A stretch of 64,000 nucleotides of DNA, taken from contig NC_060019.1 in the NCBI RefSeq assembly GCF_021134715.1, forward strand, positions 5,828,001 through 5,892,000. The letters are read 5' to 3'. Positions within the stretch are counted from its first letter, which is position 1; each line of letters begins with the position of its first letter. The DNA is from Daphnia pulex (lineage: Eukaryota > Arthropoda > Branchiopoda > Diplostraca > Daphniidae). The notes under the pieces are model-generated. The model made no database searches. It was not told where the DNA came from and saw only the letters and a program-made list of their open reading frames with translations. The position numbers and the translations under genes are program-made. Shown piece by piece: positions 37,701 to 50,988 of this stretch.

Positions 37701-38844
37701 AAAGTGAAAGCGACAGAGGCATCAAGTTTATTTAGTTTTTTTTTCAAATAAAATTCAAAGAGGCGGGAATATCAAACACACCATCGCCAGTTGAGAGATG
37801 CAGATGGCGGATTAGTTGATTCACTTTTTCTTTTTCCTCTTTATTATAAGTGACATGCCAGCACGAAGAGAGAGGAGGACCCTTCAGCTTTTTTGGCGTT
37901 CACAAACAGCTATAGCAAGAGAAAAGGACGGTCTTGAAGCTTTCACTTTCACTCGAGAGATCGGAGCTAGGGACCGTTTCTGGTTTTCGACTAAAATGCT
38001 GTTTGCGGCGGCAATTTTGAAACAAAAAGAAAAAAATCCAACTTACTTTTGCTTTTTTTCCCTTCTTCTTAATGGCGCTGTCTACCGAAAATAAATAAAA
38101 CTCTATAACATTTAAAATAAATCGAGTTAAAAGTAGAAAAAAGATTATCGAGATTGGCATGGTGTTGACCTCATTTTCAGGTACCAAAAAAGATTCCCCC
38201 CTCTTGTCCTTTTTTTGGATAATAGTTTCCTTGAGTCGTTTCTTCAAAAAAGAAGATTCTTACTTCTCCCCCAAGTCGATTTTCAGTTTCAATCACGTAA
38301 CAGAGGGAAGGGTGGGTTGACCGAGAAAGAAAAAAAAAGAATCCAACAGAACTAGCAGAAAGAAAGAAAGAAAAAAAAGAAAAAAGATACAGGAATGAGG
38401 AAGCGCTTAATTGCTTTATGTGGGCGGGACTTTAGAGTAGTATAGAATGTAAGTGTGTATATATTTCTATCTACTACTGCTGCCTTGGTGAAGGTTGCGG
38501 TCATGAAGCATTATCATCAGGTTTTCTCTTTAAAATCCCTCCAGTCTCGTTCCAGCCATCTGTTTGGTCGGTGCTGGTTCTACTCTCCTTTTTTCTGTTT
38601 TTCTCTCTATTTCTCTCTCTCTTTCTCTCTCCCGTTTTGCTTTTAGTTAAGTAAAAGGGAAAAAAGATTGATTGCATTTTCAAGTTGAAAAACAAAAAAA
38701 AAAAGATCAGCTTTTTTTTTTATTTCCCTGCGGTCTTGACCTTTACCGGATGTTTTAACTGAAAAACATTTCAACTGTGAATCAATTTCGTTGAGGTTTT
38801 TTGTTGTTGTTGTTTTTCCTCCTGGCTGGGGGGTCTCATCCGAC
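34746..38844. other. 4.1-kb non-coding region between divergent EIF2B2 and lipase
   Basis: No exon supported. Open frames on both strands are short, low-complexity or lack splice sites. Pyrimidine and purine tracts (for example 38351-38380 and 38595-38640) are common. It should contain the promoters of EIF2B2 (near 34750-34900) and the lipase. Confidence 0.55.
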
Positions 38845-41800
38845 ATGTTGCGTTACTGGATGGTTTGCTTGGTAGTGCCGGCGTGTTTCACGCATTGGTT
38901 CACGGATGGATCGCCATCCAACTTGCCACTTTCTTCCGCCGGCTTCCATCAGCGTCAATTTCCTGAAAATAACGCGAGTTCAACTCGACACCATCCAGCC
39001 GCTCACGACAGAATCACTCGAGGCATCCGCACGGCAGTCTCCAACAAGCCAACTGAACGTAAGACCCTTCCGTCCTTCCATCATACCATTTTTGGGCAAG
39101 GGAAAAAATAAATAAAAATTAAATCCATTAAAATGAGACGCCATTAAAATGCTAACGGAGGCGGATCATTGTGTCGTGCATAGGCTGTTACGGTACTTTT
39201 GGATGTTATTCCGTTAATCGACCATGGACGTCCTCTAATAGACCCATCAACAATTTTCCGGAAGCACCGGAAATCATCCAGCCAGCCTTTTGTTTGTACA
39301 CAAGGCACAACCGGTCCCGGTGTCAGGTATACACACATTTTGTGCTGCTGCTGTTGTTGTTGTTGTTACTGGCTTTTCTATTCATTCAATTGAAAACAAA
39401 TTTCCGCTTGAGTCGGTTCTTTTCATCAGTTGAATAATTTGGCAGAGAAAAGGTGAAAACAAAGTTGTAAAAAGAAAACCCCTAGCAAGGTTGAATATTT
39501 ATTTCAGGTTGCTTGATTGATTTATTTGTGCATTGTATTATTATTTGCATGCGAAATAGTAACTCTTACATCGTAAAAAAACGTGCCAATATAACGCAAG
39601 GACGTGAAATATCACTTATATTGTCTGTGTTCTATTCTCGTAATTCTTTTTCGAAAATGCGCGGCAAGTGCAGAATCTTGTGACTGGAGACGTGCCATCG
39701 ATCCAGCGAAGCGGGTTGGACTCGTCTAGGCGAATTCTCTTCATAGTTCACGGCTATCTCGAGCATGGCAACAAGAAATGGATCAAGGTTTGACATACGT
39801 TTATTCACTGCACTATTGCACAATAAACTCGTAAAAATTTGACTATCAATAACTGACGCGCTAAATTTGCTTCGATTTTCTTTTCATTATTATTGGCGGA
39901 CTGTCGTTGCTTTGACCAGAGGATGGTCGAAGAGGCTCTCATCTACGACAACGTGAATGTCGTCGTGGTAGACTGGGTCAGCGGTAAGCTAAAAATAAAC
40001 TCTAATAACGCATATCCGGTTAGATTTTGGAACATGTAGTATATTCTAATCCTATTCGGTTGGCTGACTCTCACTGTATCTATTGAAATTTTTGTTTTTC
40101 CTCCGCTCTAAGGTTCTGGGCCACCGTACACCCAAGCTGTGGCCAATATTCGATTAATTGGTGTTATGCTGGCTCACCTAGTTCTCTTTTTACACGTACG
40201 TCAAACACATCTAATTCAATTAGACAGCCTTCGTCGGTTGGTATAATTCTTTGTTATGTTATCCAGGGTCAATTTCAAGTCCCGACGGAGAATTGCCACA
40301 TAGCCGGACACAGTCTAGGTAACAGTATTTAACGATGACTTAACTTATATAATAAAACACCTTTGAGACCCATGTACATTTTCCCAAATGAGCAGGAGCG
40401 CATTTGGCCGGATATACGGGTCAATATATGCGAGATCGGGGCCACATGCTGGGCAGGATAACAGGTAGAATGACTTGGCATTATTTAATGAAGGTTTCGC
40501 GTGTTATCCCTTCGCGCGAAGCTCATGTAATCCACCTTGCTGTCTACTTTACGCGCTCTAATTAATAATTAATCCTGGTCATTCTCTTCTGTATGGCGTC
40601 ACAAAAAGGAATGGATCCGGCCGATCCTTATTTCGAGAACACTGAACCATTGATCCGACTCGACCCCACCGACGGTAATATTACATTACATTCACTTTAG
40701 ATGGAATATCATTATCGAAATAATAATTAAGCGCTAAATAAATCCTGACTCAACTTGATTGAAGCCTTTGATGATCTTTTGACTTTTGACATTTTCAAGC
40801 TCTTTTCGTCGACGTTATCCACACGGATGCGGGACCAATCCTGTCCGGAGGTAATAGACCAATTACGTCATACATGTTAAAAGCTCAGAATGGGGAGAGA
40901 GAGAGAGAGAAAATATGTTTTTGATCAGATAGAGTGAAATGATACTTATTATTGGAATCAAATAGGATTGGGAATGATGCAGCCGATTGGTCACATTGAC
41001 TTTTATCCGAACGGAGGGGTACGCCAGCCCGGCTGCGGGACCAGCGTCCTTGATTCGATCGAAAAGGAGCGTGGCAGCGTTCTCTACGGTAAGAGAGTCT
41101 GGGGGAAAAAAAACTTTTATTTGAATCTTCTAGCACTGTAGTTTGGCTGGAAAAAAGAAGAACAAGAAAATGTTATCTACCGTCTGTTTATGTCTGGCTT
41201 TCTAATTATCCGAATCGGATTTGAATATATCGTCTAGCTGCTGGATCATTTGTGCATCTAACGTAAACCTTGAACTTTCGGATCGGCGTGTCTGTTTTGC
41301 AAATATTTTCCATAGCGAAAAACATGTTTTAGAATGTAGCGCATCGTCGAGTTTTTAACGGCTTTTTAACTTGAGGGTCTTCTCGTCTCTCATAGATTTG
41401 GAATTGAAAGTTTTCAGGGAATTGAAAGCCCGTCCTCTGATTGCCAAAATCTGCGAAGGTGGGGCTGCTGCCTAGCGGTTCAATGGGATTTGATTGAATC
41501 TTAATTTTTGTTTTGCATATTAAAAAAAAATCAAATATTTACAATTTACTTAAAAACTAACGAATTAACCAGGTTTGAGTCGATTCATTGGTTGCAATCA
41601 CCTGCGATCGGTTGAATTCTTCACCGAATCCTTCAATTCGGCTTGTCCGTTCTTGGCCGTCCAGTGTCCGTCCTTCGCCGACTTTCTGGCCGGCGCCTGT
41701 CACTGCGGTTCGAATGCGTGTCACCGCATGGGATATTCCGCCGACCATCAATCGGTGATCTCATCAGCAGCGGCTGCCAGCAGCAATATCTGGGCCGGCA

Positions 41801-43179
41801 ATAGCCAGCAGCAGCAGCAGCGGGCCGTCGAGTCCGAACCTATTCAAATGTACCTTCTCACCCGCGACGACCAGCCTTTTTGCTGTAACATTTGCCACTG
41901 GTTCATTTAGAATTTCAACTTTGACGTGATTGATATCCATTTTCTTTTGGCAGTGTACCACTACCGTGTCACGATTATCATTTCCGACACGTTCGAAAGT
42001 GTCCAGCACGGCGGAGATCGGGGATGGCTTTCCATTCAACTTCACGGCCACAACCGGTCCTCTCCGCCAACTCGTCTCACTCCAGAGTAAATAATAATAA
42101 GACAATCCATCTTTTTTTGTTATCACTTTCACTCTCGAACCGTCTCTAGGTCACGTGTAGAATCTTCCAACTTTCACTCACGTAGTATATCTTCCCCCGT
42201 TTTTATTTTTGTAGAGAGGATAGAGCGAGATTGTGTTGACACTGTTTACACCCAAAAAGAAACTGTTCGCAAGCTTGTTAGACATATGTTCGCCATTTAC
42301 GCCCACTGACTGCGACTGGGGGAAAATAGCTAAAATGGCGACTTTCTTTATTCTCCAAGTTCCCCTATGGAACGCTAATGGGAGCTGCCGAGCTCGTCAA
42401 AATGGGCTTTCCTAGCTGCAAGAGTCGTCATTATTATTGATGACTATCCTCTCCATAACGTCTTGTTGATTTAGTGTAGAGAAAAGACTTTCACTCGCAG
42501 CAAAATTAACCGCACTAGAGTTTCAACCGGTTTCAACAGTCGTCATCTGTTGCTGCTGGTCCTGTTTCCATTCGTCCAATTATTATTATTATTTTTTTAA
42601 AGAAATATAATTCGCCCAGAAATTGTCTAAATGTCAAAAGTTCGTCTGAGAGCTTAAATTTGGCCAATTTATTCTATTTGTGTTTTTTTTTTCTTTTCTT
42701 CTTGTTCCCAGGAATGTTCGTTTCGAGCCGAGAATGGCTTATTCGTACGTGCTGGGCTCGACTTGGCTGGGCGAAATCACGAGCGTGACGCTCGTCTGGA
42801 CTTATTCGACGAGCGTTTTTAATCCGCTCACGTGGCGGATTCTCACCATTCCGGCCCTCCACGTCAATCGCATTATCGTCCATAATTTAGAATCGAACAG
42901 CAGGTAACAATAAAAGAGATTAAAGTGAACTGCCAACTCCATCACGCGTCTGGGCTCGTGACTAAGACAAACAAGTTTCTCGTTACATGCAGCACGGTGA
43001 TTTGCGGAGAAGACACGGCCATCAATTCCAAAGAAGCTCGGCAAATGTTCCCGGCGTCGAAATGTCGTAACCAGTCGCGGTTGCCGCTTGGCGCTTCTTT
43101 TGTTTTACCGACGGAAGACACGGGTGCCAACGTCTTGAGGAAGAATGGCAAGAGGAACAGGCGATTGTATCTGGGCTGA
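38845..43179 (+). CDS. Secreted pancreatic-type triacylglycerol lipase with PLAT domain
   Basis: Extracellular lipid esterase of the pancreatic lipase family, probably digestive. Fifteen exons: 38845-39058, 39184-39326, 39674-39787, 39920-39983, 40113-40195, 40267-40318, 40396-40464, 40609-40674, 40800-40850, 40966-41088, 41396-41458, 41573-41884, 41954-42086, 42712-42903, 42993-43179, closing at 621 aa. A signal peptide (MLRYWMVCLVVPACF) and a 50-residue pro-region precede CYGTFGCY, the usual mature start. The catalytic triad is visible: Ser222 in GHSLG, Asp249 in GMDPADP, His357 in CNHLRS. The lid between the last two is coded by the small exon 41396-41458. A Gln/Ala-rich insert with five CAG-coded Gln lies at about residue 400. 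The C-terminus from YHYRVTI is a PLAT/LH2 domain. Both domains look intact. Confidence 0.94.
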
Positions 43180-43589
43180 AGAAAAAAGAAAAGAAAAGCC
43201 GAAGAATCCGATTAGCAATTACTATGAAAAAACAAGCACAATTAAACAATTCGTCAGGGATTTAGAGCTGCCGAAAATATTTTCAACTTGACGGAAACAG
43301 ATCAAAGAGAGACGGTTATAGTACTTCTTATATTATGTGACAAGAAAATCTGACTGTAAGTTGAGCTTTGGTCAGATGACCACACCCACAAATACACACA
43401 CACATGAAAGTTTGTAACGATTCTCCGGTCGGGCTGAATTTTATTTACAGACGATTAAATTAAATGGGCGCATTACAATTAATTATGGACAAAATGGTCA
43501 ATATAGAATTTTTGTTTTTTTAAACAGTGAAGATTTGGCAAGTATGGTAGAAACATGAAAGATAATCAAAACAAGTTTTGAGTTATTTG
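43180..43589. other. Convergent 3' flanks of lipase and cysteine-rich gene
   Basis: 410 bp between facing stop codons. No coding or RNA feature recognised. Confidence 0.6.
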
Positions 43590-46500
43590 TTAATGTCTCG
43601 TTAGAAGAAAAGAGATCGACGACCACCAGATCGCGACGAGCGTCAAGAGCAATGACGAGACGGTCGGGACGCTGGAATCGGAAGCGCAGACTTCGTCGAA
43701 TTTGATTTTCTTGCAGGCGTTCTCGTGCACCTGCGACTCGGTCAGAGTTTGCGCCACTCTCATCAAGAACAACTGGAAGGGAATGAAAGCAAAGCAACAA
43801 TTCAGTCAGGCTCAAATTCCATTATTTGTATTTGATTTGATTTCAAATTTACCGCTTCTTCTTTGCGGCATTTGAATTGAGCCGCGTAGTAGACGCACCT
43901 CAGGAACCCGTGCTTGGCGCTGTGTGAAATAAATTTCAATAGAAAAACATCACAAATAGAATAAATAAAAGAAGGAAATCAAATCGCCGGAAAATAGGAT
44001 CACCGGCGTCGATCGATATCGATCTAGATCCTATCTATAACCAAAAATACACCCAAAAGGAGAGAGAGAGAGAGAGAGACTATCCTCCTAGAAGAGGTTA
44101 GACGGAATATAGTAGGTTTTGGCCCGCGACGGATGCCTCGCAAACGTCCGTGAATAATAAAGAAAACAAGAAGAAGAAGAAGAAGACGAGTCATTTGGGT
44201 GGAAATAGATGAAACAGTCGATAGAAGAAGACGGACACAATTTACGATCCTGCATCACATTCAAAGCTATTGCGCCCATAAAGAAAACAGCAGCATCATA
44301 ATAACACAAGAATAAAGAAACTCAAAAATTCTTCCAAGTCTACACACACACAAATCGATCGATTTCTGCTGGAAAGGAAAGAAACAAATTTTTCCGACTA
44401 AAGATTTTTGTCGGGGATTATTGGACGTCCAGTAATCCCCCGGGGATCATTTTTCAAGAAATTCGGTTCGGGAGTTCGTTAAACATTTAAGGCCCTCGCT
44501 TGAACATAAACGCTACTGTGCCGTCATACCCAAACGACACCGGGAGTTGAAAGGTCGAGGCTCTCCCCCTCAGCCCCAAAAAAAATGACGGCCAATGAAA
44601 TATGGTCGTAATATGTCGAGCGCTGTGCTTAATAGGGCCGTTACTTATTCATGGACTATTCGTCATCGAAACCCCCCCAAACTATGGTCCACGTTTTTCC
44701 TGCGAGGGGGAAAGCATAGCGATGCGTTATTCAACGCCGGCAATCTCTTAGATTGAATGAACGTTAGGCGGGATTTATAAATCATTACGGGGGAGTGTAC
44801 ACTATTTTGCGTTGGCGACTTTGGGTCCTGGTGTGGATCTCTCCACGCGAATGAAATGGGTGGAGCCACACGAGTTAAATATTAGAAACGGGCCGAGGCG
44901 TTGTTGCATCATTCATGTAATGTTTTTTTTCTTCCCCTCCGGCCTCCACGGAACCGATCCGTCCTTTTCCCTCTTTGTCTCATTCACCAATTTATCCCGC
45001 CGCATCCCTAGGCTGGTGTCTCCCATGGATCCACTCGCTCCATCAACGATAGAAAAAGAAAAAAAGAAACGCCAGTACGAGTTTTTCTTTTGGAAAAGAA
45101 AAACGGGCATCACATAGGAGGAGGAGGCCATTCGTCCACGTCTTGTCACGCAAAGTCCCAAGTCAAAGTAAAAAAGTGTAATTTGTTACCAGCAAAGGCC
45201 CAGATTGCGATCGGCTTTCGTGAGGTTGGCCGCCAGTTCTTCTGCCACCATATTCTGCCAGAGAAGAAAAAGAAAAAGCACACAAATAATTGATCTGATA
45301 AAACCCCAAAATTGCAAATGTCAACCAATTGATAGCAGCGCAGAATCCCAATCAGGATTTTTGTTTTTTTTTTTTTAAAAAAGGACATGATTAATATATA
45401 AGGACCTGGAAATGGTAAGCGCAACGTTCCCAGTCGTCGGACGTGCCATGGAGACAGCTCTGATGTTGCAAAAATTCTGAATGGAAAAGGTCGTAAAAAG
45501 AAATAAAAAAGAGAGTTTTAGTACGTACAGTAAGACCCTTTCTTTCTTTTTGTTTGCTTCTTCTCCAATAAAGTTCAAACAGATCGACATAAGAAGAGTC
45601 ACTTGAAAATGTACCGGACTGGAAGACGGGATCGTCACAAAGGAAAGCGAATGTGTGCTGAGCACCGGCCACTGCCCTCTCCATTTGAATCTTCTGACGC
45701 TGATTGAGACAGTGATCCTTGAATTCGTCGATACACGACATGCCAACCTTGAAGACCCTACGGAATTAACATATTGATTCAATCGGTCCACATTAATTCG
45801 AGCCATCAGTCACAATAATAAAAGACACATAATTATTAGTTTAAGCAGTCGACCATTTACGTTTAGATGTGTACACATAAGTGGCGAATGCGAGTGGTGG
45901 TGGCCACAGTCTCACTAATCTAGATTGATAAGACAACCGACTGGGGGTTCTTAGCTGCTCCTAAGAGAAGGTTAATGGGGTTAGTTGGGGCGCTAGCCGT
46001 CAAAGGCTTCACTCCCCACTCTGCTGATGGCGTAAAAGTAGTCGAGTGAAAGAGTCTGACACCGAAAGGAGCCGAGTCGTTTCGCCTGGGAGACGCCGAA
46101 CCGCCAACAATAACTGCCGACCGGTTCATTACGTAGGCACTAATAAAGGAGCGCTTGTCATTGGCCGAGTCGACGAGTTTGACACGGCCAGAAAGAGCTC
46201 AAAGTTGAAGTAATATCAGAGTTAAGTCGGAGCGAAAATTGACAGGCATGATGGTGGGTGCCACATCAATTGGGTCATGACATAAAGGACCAACCAGGAA
46301 AGTTGTTAAAAGATCACAACATCTGCTGCGGACAAGTTATCAATTCCACTTTTCGCTCCGGGGCCAACTTCTTTTTTGTTTTGTTTTTTGTTTGTTAGTG
46401 ATCCAGGACATCGTCAAGAACAGCCATCCGTAAAATACCTTGGGAAGTCCTTTACAAGGCAAGTCGGTCATTCATTAATCATTCAACTTTTATTTCTTCT

Positions 46501-49500
46501 CCCTCCTTTTTGACCTAGGCAAAGGCGGGAGGATCTAAAACTCTGGTAAACTGCAACGAATTCCTATCACACTACCCGTTTGAGGATAATGAAGCGATTC
46601 ACTAAGCGTGGAAAGCCTTGGCGGAAGCTGGATGGAAGCGACAAAAAAAAAAGGGAGGTCATCATCGTTCATCGGCGAGCGTCAACATGGAAATCGGCGG
46701 GTCGACGGGGAAGAAGAATGCCGTTTTTCACGGATGAATCAATGTCAACGGTGTGTCCTCCAGCACTCCACTTTCGCGCGTAAAAGATAATAATAAAAAA
46801 AAAAAAAGTTGGAAAACTTCCAGGTGCTCGAAGACGCACTTTTTTATATACATACATGTTATCGATCAAGATCGGCTCAGCCAACCGATTCGGATCACGG
46901 CCGGAATATATCAAAACACGGATCCGCTCAACTCGCGTAAAAGTAGCAAATAAAAAGCGGGGAGGGAAACAAACCCAAAAAATGAGATTTTAATTCGAAA
47001 CGGGAGTTGTGCGTGTTGTGTTCATTATTTCCCGAGTTTTGCATCTTACAACGTGTAAAATAGATAGACGAACGTCTTACCAGAGGGCCTTTAAATATCA
47101 AAGAAAGTTGAACTTGGTGCGTGAGACCCCCGCGAAAACTTCCAAGGAAACTTATTATTATTGCTGGAGGAGATTCGGCAAAGAAGACTTTGTTGGATTT
47201 GATGAGGAGAAATGCTGCACGGATGAGGGAGGGGGCGCAACTGCGGATCGATAATCTAATGATGATGAAGTTATAGTCTTCATAATTTCTTGTTCTACGC
47301 AATACGAATGGAAATAACGTCCAACGACGAGCGATTCAAACTACTACAAGATGTCCTGGGAGTTGTAGACCAAGGGCCTTGCGTTGTTTCTCTTGTGTTC
47401 AAGTATCTTCATCAGCAATGCCAAAAGGCACGCGACCTTAATTGAATCATTCGCGCTTGCAAGGACTCCTTCCCTCTCTGTCGCTAAGAGCGGAATAAAA
47501 TATTAGCAAAAAAAAAGGAAACGAATCCGTAGCAGATGCTGGCATACTACTACTACGCGCTGTTTTCTCCTACACGGCACGTAGCCGTCAAAATGCTACG
47601 AGCGTGCACAGCACTTTGGCATATACTTGTCGAAAACAAAACAAGAAAAGATGATTTGATATTACACGTAGAACATCCACAATTCCATATCCATCCGGCC
47701 TAACAAAAAATAAAATAAAACTCTTGACATTGCCTTTATCTAGCGCAAACGGGGCTACTTGGCTATTTAGAAATTCAAATCAATATATGAGAGAGGCCCT
47801 TTTTTGTCACTTTAGACTTGCTAGTCCTATGTGTGTGGGAGGCAGACAGAGCTCTTCTTGAAATTGACTATGAATAGATGTATAATATAACCCCTCCCGC
47901 AGCACATAAATCTCAAATGGAAAATATTACAAACAATTAAAGAGGATTATTACTCACGCGCATCGGGCTTGGACGGCCTCTTTTGTCGACGGAATTCCTT
48001 TGGCCATTGCCGGACTGTTCAGCAACGGCTCGATGGCTTTCAAACATTGGTCCAGCGTCGTTCGGTTGCAGTTGACGGCCGATTGGGCTGATCCTGATGC
48101 TGCGTTTTCGACACAAAATCAGAATTATTGATCAAGTATAACAATTGCCATTCATGGGGAATCGAGTGTCGTCTTAAATAATAAAAAAGATACTTAAAGC
48201 GAAGAAAGAAGACTTAAGAAGAATCAAATCTCATTCGTACAGTTGCTCGTAAAAAAGAAACTCTTTTCAGTTGCTTTCGCAATCGAATCGGGGATTCACG
48301 TATGTAAATCGTGTCAAGAAGGGACCCAGTGGAAACCGTCGAGCCGAATACGCAGCAGCGGTGATTATATAACGAGGAAAGTTGAAGTGACATTCTAATA
48401 CCCTGCCAGTGTCTTGGGACAAAAAAAAAAAACAACCAACCCAAAAAATAAAAGGGGTGAATACATCATAGAACGCAGTTGCATAGAAATAAATTCAACC
48501 GAAATTCAATTTTCAATCATATTTGGGAAACAAAAACGAAAAACAAAAGAGAAATCGTTGAAACGAATCAAATAAAATGGGAAAAACGATTCAGGCGGAA
48601 TATTCGTAGCATAATATTCCGAAGCGACGAACGTCTGGTACGTGCTTTATACGTATCCTAGCCTAGGCTGAAAGTTGACAGTCGAGATATTTCCTATCCG
48701 ATTCAAAGTTGAATTACAGACTCTACGAAAATTCAAAAATAAAGTACAAGAAAAAGCGCTACTATAGTCTGAGCTTTGAGACGAGACTGGTCGTCATGAC
48801 GATGTCTCCTTATTTGATATCCCGGCATTGCATTAACGGCGTTTCCAACGCCGCCCTTGACACGTGGGCATCGCCCCATTGCAGATTGTCCATCATCATC
48901 GACGTCAATCCACGGATCTGTTTTCTCTTGTCTGAAAACAAAAAATAACGTGCCAACTGGCGACATATAATACAGTGGGCTATTTTATTTTTTATCCCGA
49001 AATTTGTTGGACAACGAGATTGGACGTCTCCATAATAACAAGGGAATACCAAGTTTTCATCGCGTGTGTGTCTATAAGGAAAATCAGCTGCAGCAGCGAA
49101 GAAGAAGCTATTATTCGCTGTGATTCTATAAAGTCGTCGCTAGCGGCTGGAGCCGAAATGGCCGGTGATAAAACCGGGAGTCAACGTCGTCAACTCGCTC
49201 CCGCTCCTCTTCGCTATTCAATGTTTATTATTAGAAATCGCACAGTCTCTTCTATAGTTAGAGAAAAGGATCATTACTCTCAACTTGTGTGCTGTGTCTC
49301 AACTTGTATTGCAATTTCCCTCTTCTTCTTTTGATCATTGCCTCTCTTCAAATTTCAGCCTTTTCCAATTCGTTAGGAGAGCCGCAGAGACGGACCACTT
49401 GCGGTTTGAAAAATTTGTGTCGACTCGGCGATGAAAGGAGCGACTGAAATTTGCATAGCTCGGTCAGAAAAGGAGAGAAAAAGAAATAATATCAAAAGAA

Positions 49501-50988
49501 AAGAGCTTGGGCAAATGATTCACCGTAGCACGTCATATAGCCTATTCCGGCATACGAGACCCATTCAATCAAGTGAGGTCGCCTCTTTTTCGCCATGAAA
49601 ACCTTTCAAATTCAAAGCGACAGCGTTTTGAAAAATGTATGACGCAATCACTTTGAAAGCCAGAGGACTAGAGGAGAGGACTCCACTTTTCAATATTTTT
49701 TCTCCCGAGCGCTGGATAAATGCACGGACCCCCCTCCTCCTATGTGTGTGTGTCGCCTTCTTTCGGCACTCGACACATCCATTCCTTGTCGCCACTGCTG
49801 TTTTAAACTCGGACCGCTATTCTGTTTTCTTTTCTCTTTCTTTTCCTTCCAGCTAAAAATACATAATCAGCTGCTGCTGCTGAGCAAAAGGAGTTGCTCC
49901 CACATAGCAGACAACTTTTTCGGCTTCATCTATTATAACGTGCAGAGATAAGGGTTGACGGGGTCGCCCATTATTCTTTCACGAAAACACGCAGAAAAGA
50001 AGATTTCCTTGGCGTATTTAACTATCGATAATCAGAGTACAGGGGGTACAACACACATGTTTCTCAAGAGATAAGGAGGAAAAGAAAAAAAGAAAAAAGA
50101 AACTAGTGTGACAGAAGTAAATATCCTGAGCGGAAGCGGATATATAGCAGTCGAGTTATGGAATGATTGGACCATGTCATCAATCAAAGGCGGAAAAATT
50201 TTGAAATGGCGCTTCGCAAGCGAAAAATTAATCATGAAAAAGAAAAGAGGGGCGACGGCAATCGCGGAATGGAATTCCGCAGCCAACCGGAGGAGGATAA
50301 AAACTTTTCCTCCTCCTTCTTCTTCTTTTCTTTCATTCTATGGATGGATCGAACGTCGCCATACAAATTATTATTTAAAAAGAGGAAGAAAAGAAACGGA
50401 TGCTCTTATGATATTTTGGCTGCGATTTTTTTTTGTTCAAGAAAAAACCGGAATCCAAAGTTATGCTAACAAAAAAATTCATCATTTATCAAAGTCAAAT
50501 GTGGATATAGAACCGAGACATTATACAAGTGCATTAAAAGATTTAACCCTTCCAGAAAGAAAAAAAAGATAAAAAGGTTCCCCAGATGTTACATGACTAT
50601 AATCAAACGCAAAAATGACAAGACAAACTGAAGGGCATCCTCTTCAATCATCAGTTTGTTGACTAGCTCTCTTTATTTTTCTTCATCCGCAGTCCGGAAT
50701 GAAGATTTATAAAAAGCTTTTCATTAAAAACGATATGAAGACGAAGGATTGTTTGATTACCCCGCGGGGAAAAGACACAAACAACTTCCCCATTTTCCTC
50801 CTTTAAAACAAGCCAAAGGAAAATTGATGACATAAAAGAGCTCTTGTTTTCTTAACCACAACCGGTTTTTGTTAATGACCTACACAAGATTAATGAAGAA
50901 ATAGTATATAGACGTTACCGATAAACAGGCCTGCCACAAAAAGGGCCGGGAGGATGGCGAAAGTTTCCATAAAGATGACAGCCGCCAT
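43590..50988 (-). CDS. Secreted or GPI-anchored cysteine-rich protein, 246 aa
   Basis: Family not identified with confidence; the spacing of cysteines recalls arthropod secreted proteins such as the 27-kDa haemolymph group, but this is a guess. Exons 50988-50919, 48099-47958, 45757-45615, 45476-45406, 45254-45190, 43919-43853 and 43772-43590 close at 246 aa. It begins with a signal peptide (MAAVIFMETFAILPALFVAG), has 14 cysteines in the mature part (motifs VNCNRTTLDQC, FLCDDPVFQS, HQSCLHGTSDDWERC, LRCVYYAAQFKC), and ends with a hydrophobic stretch (SLLLTLVAIWWSSISFLL) followed only by TRH. Small residues (ASDSS) just before it suggest a GPI-attachment site. Introns 1 (2.8 kb) and 2 (2.2 kb) are far longer than usual in this window; only the splice phases tie the exons together. 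Confidence 0.82.
44061..44079. repeat. (AG)n microsatellite
   Basis: Nine to ten AG dinucleotides inside intron 5 of the cysteine-rich gene. An AAG-rich run follows near 44168-44185. Confidence 0.85.

Noticed and set aside
46580..46953. Several small open frames inside the long intron of the cysteine-rich gene
   Set aside because: Basic, low-complexity, without splice sites or motifs.
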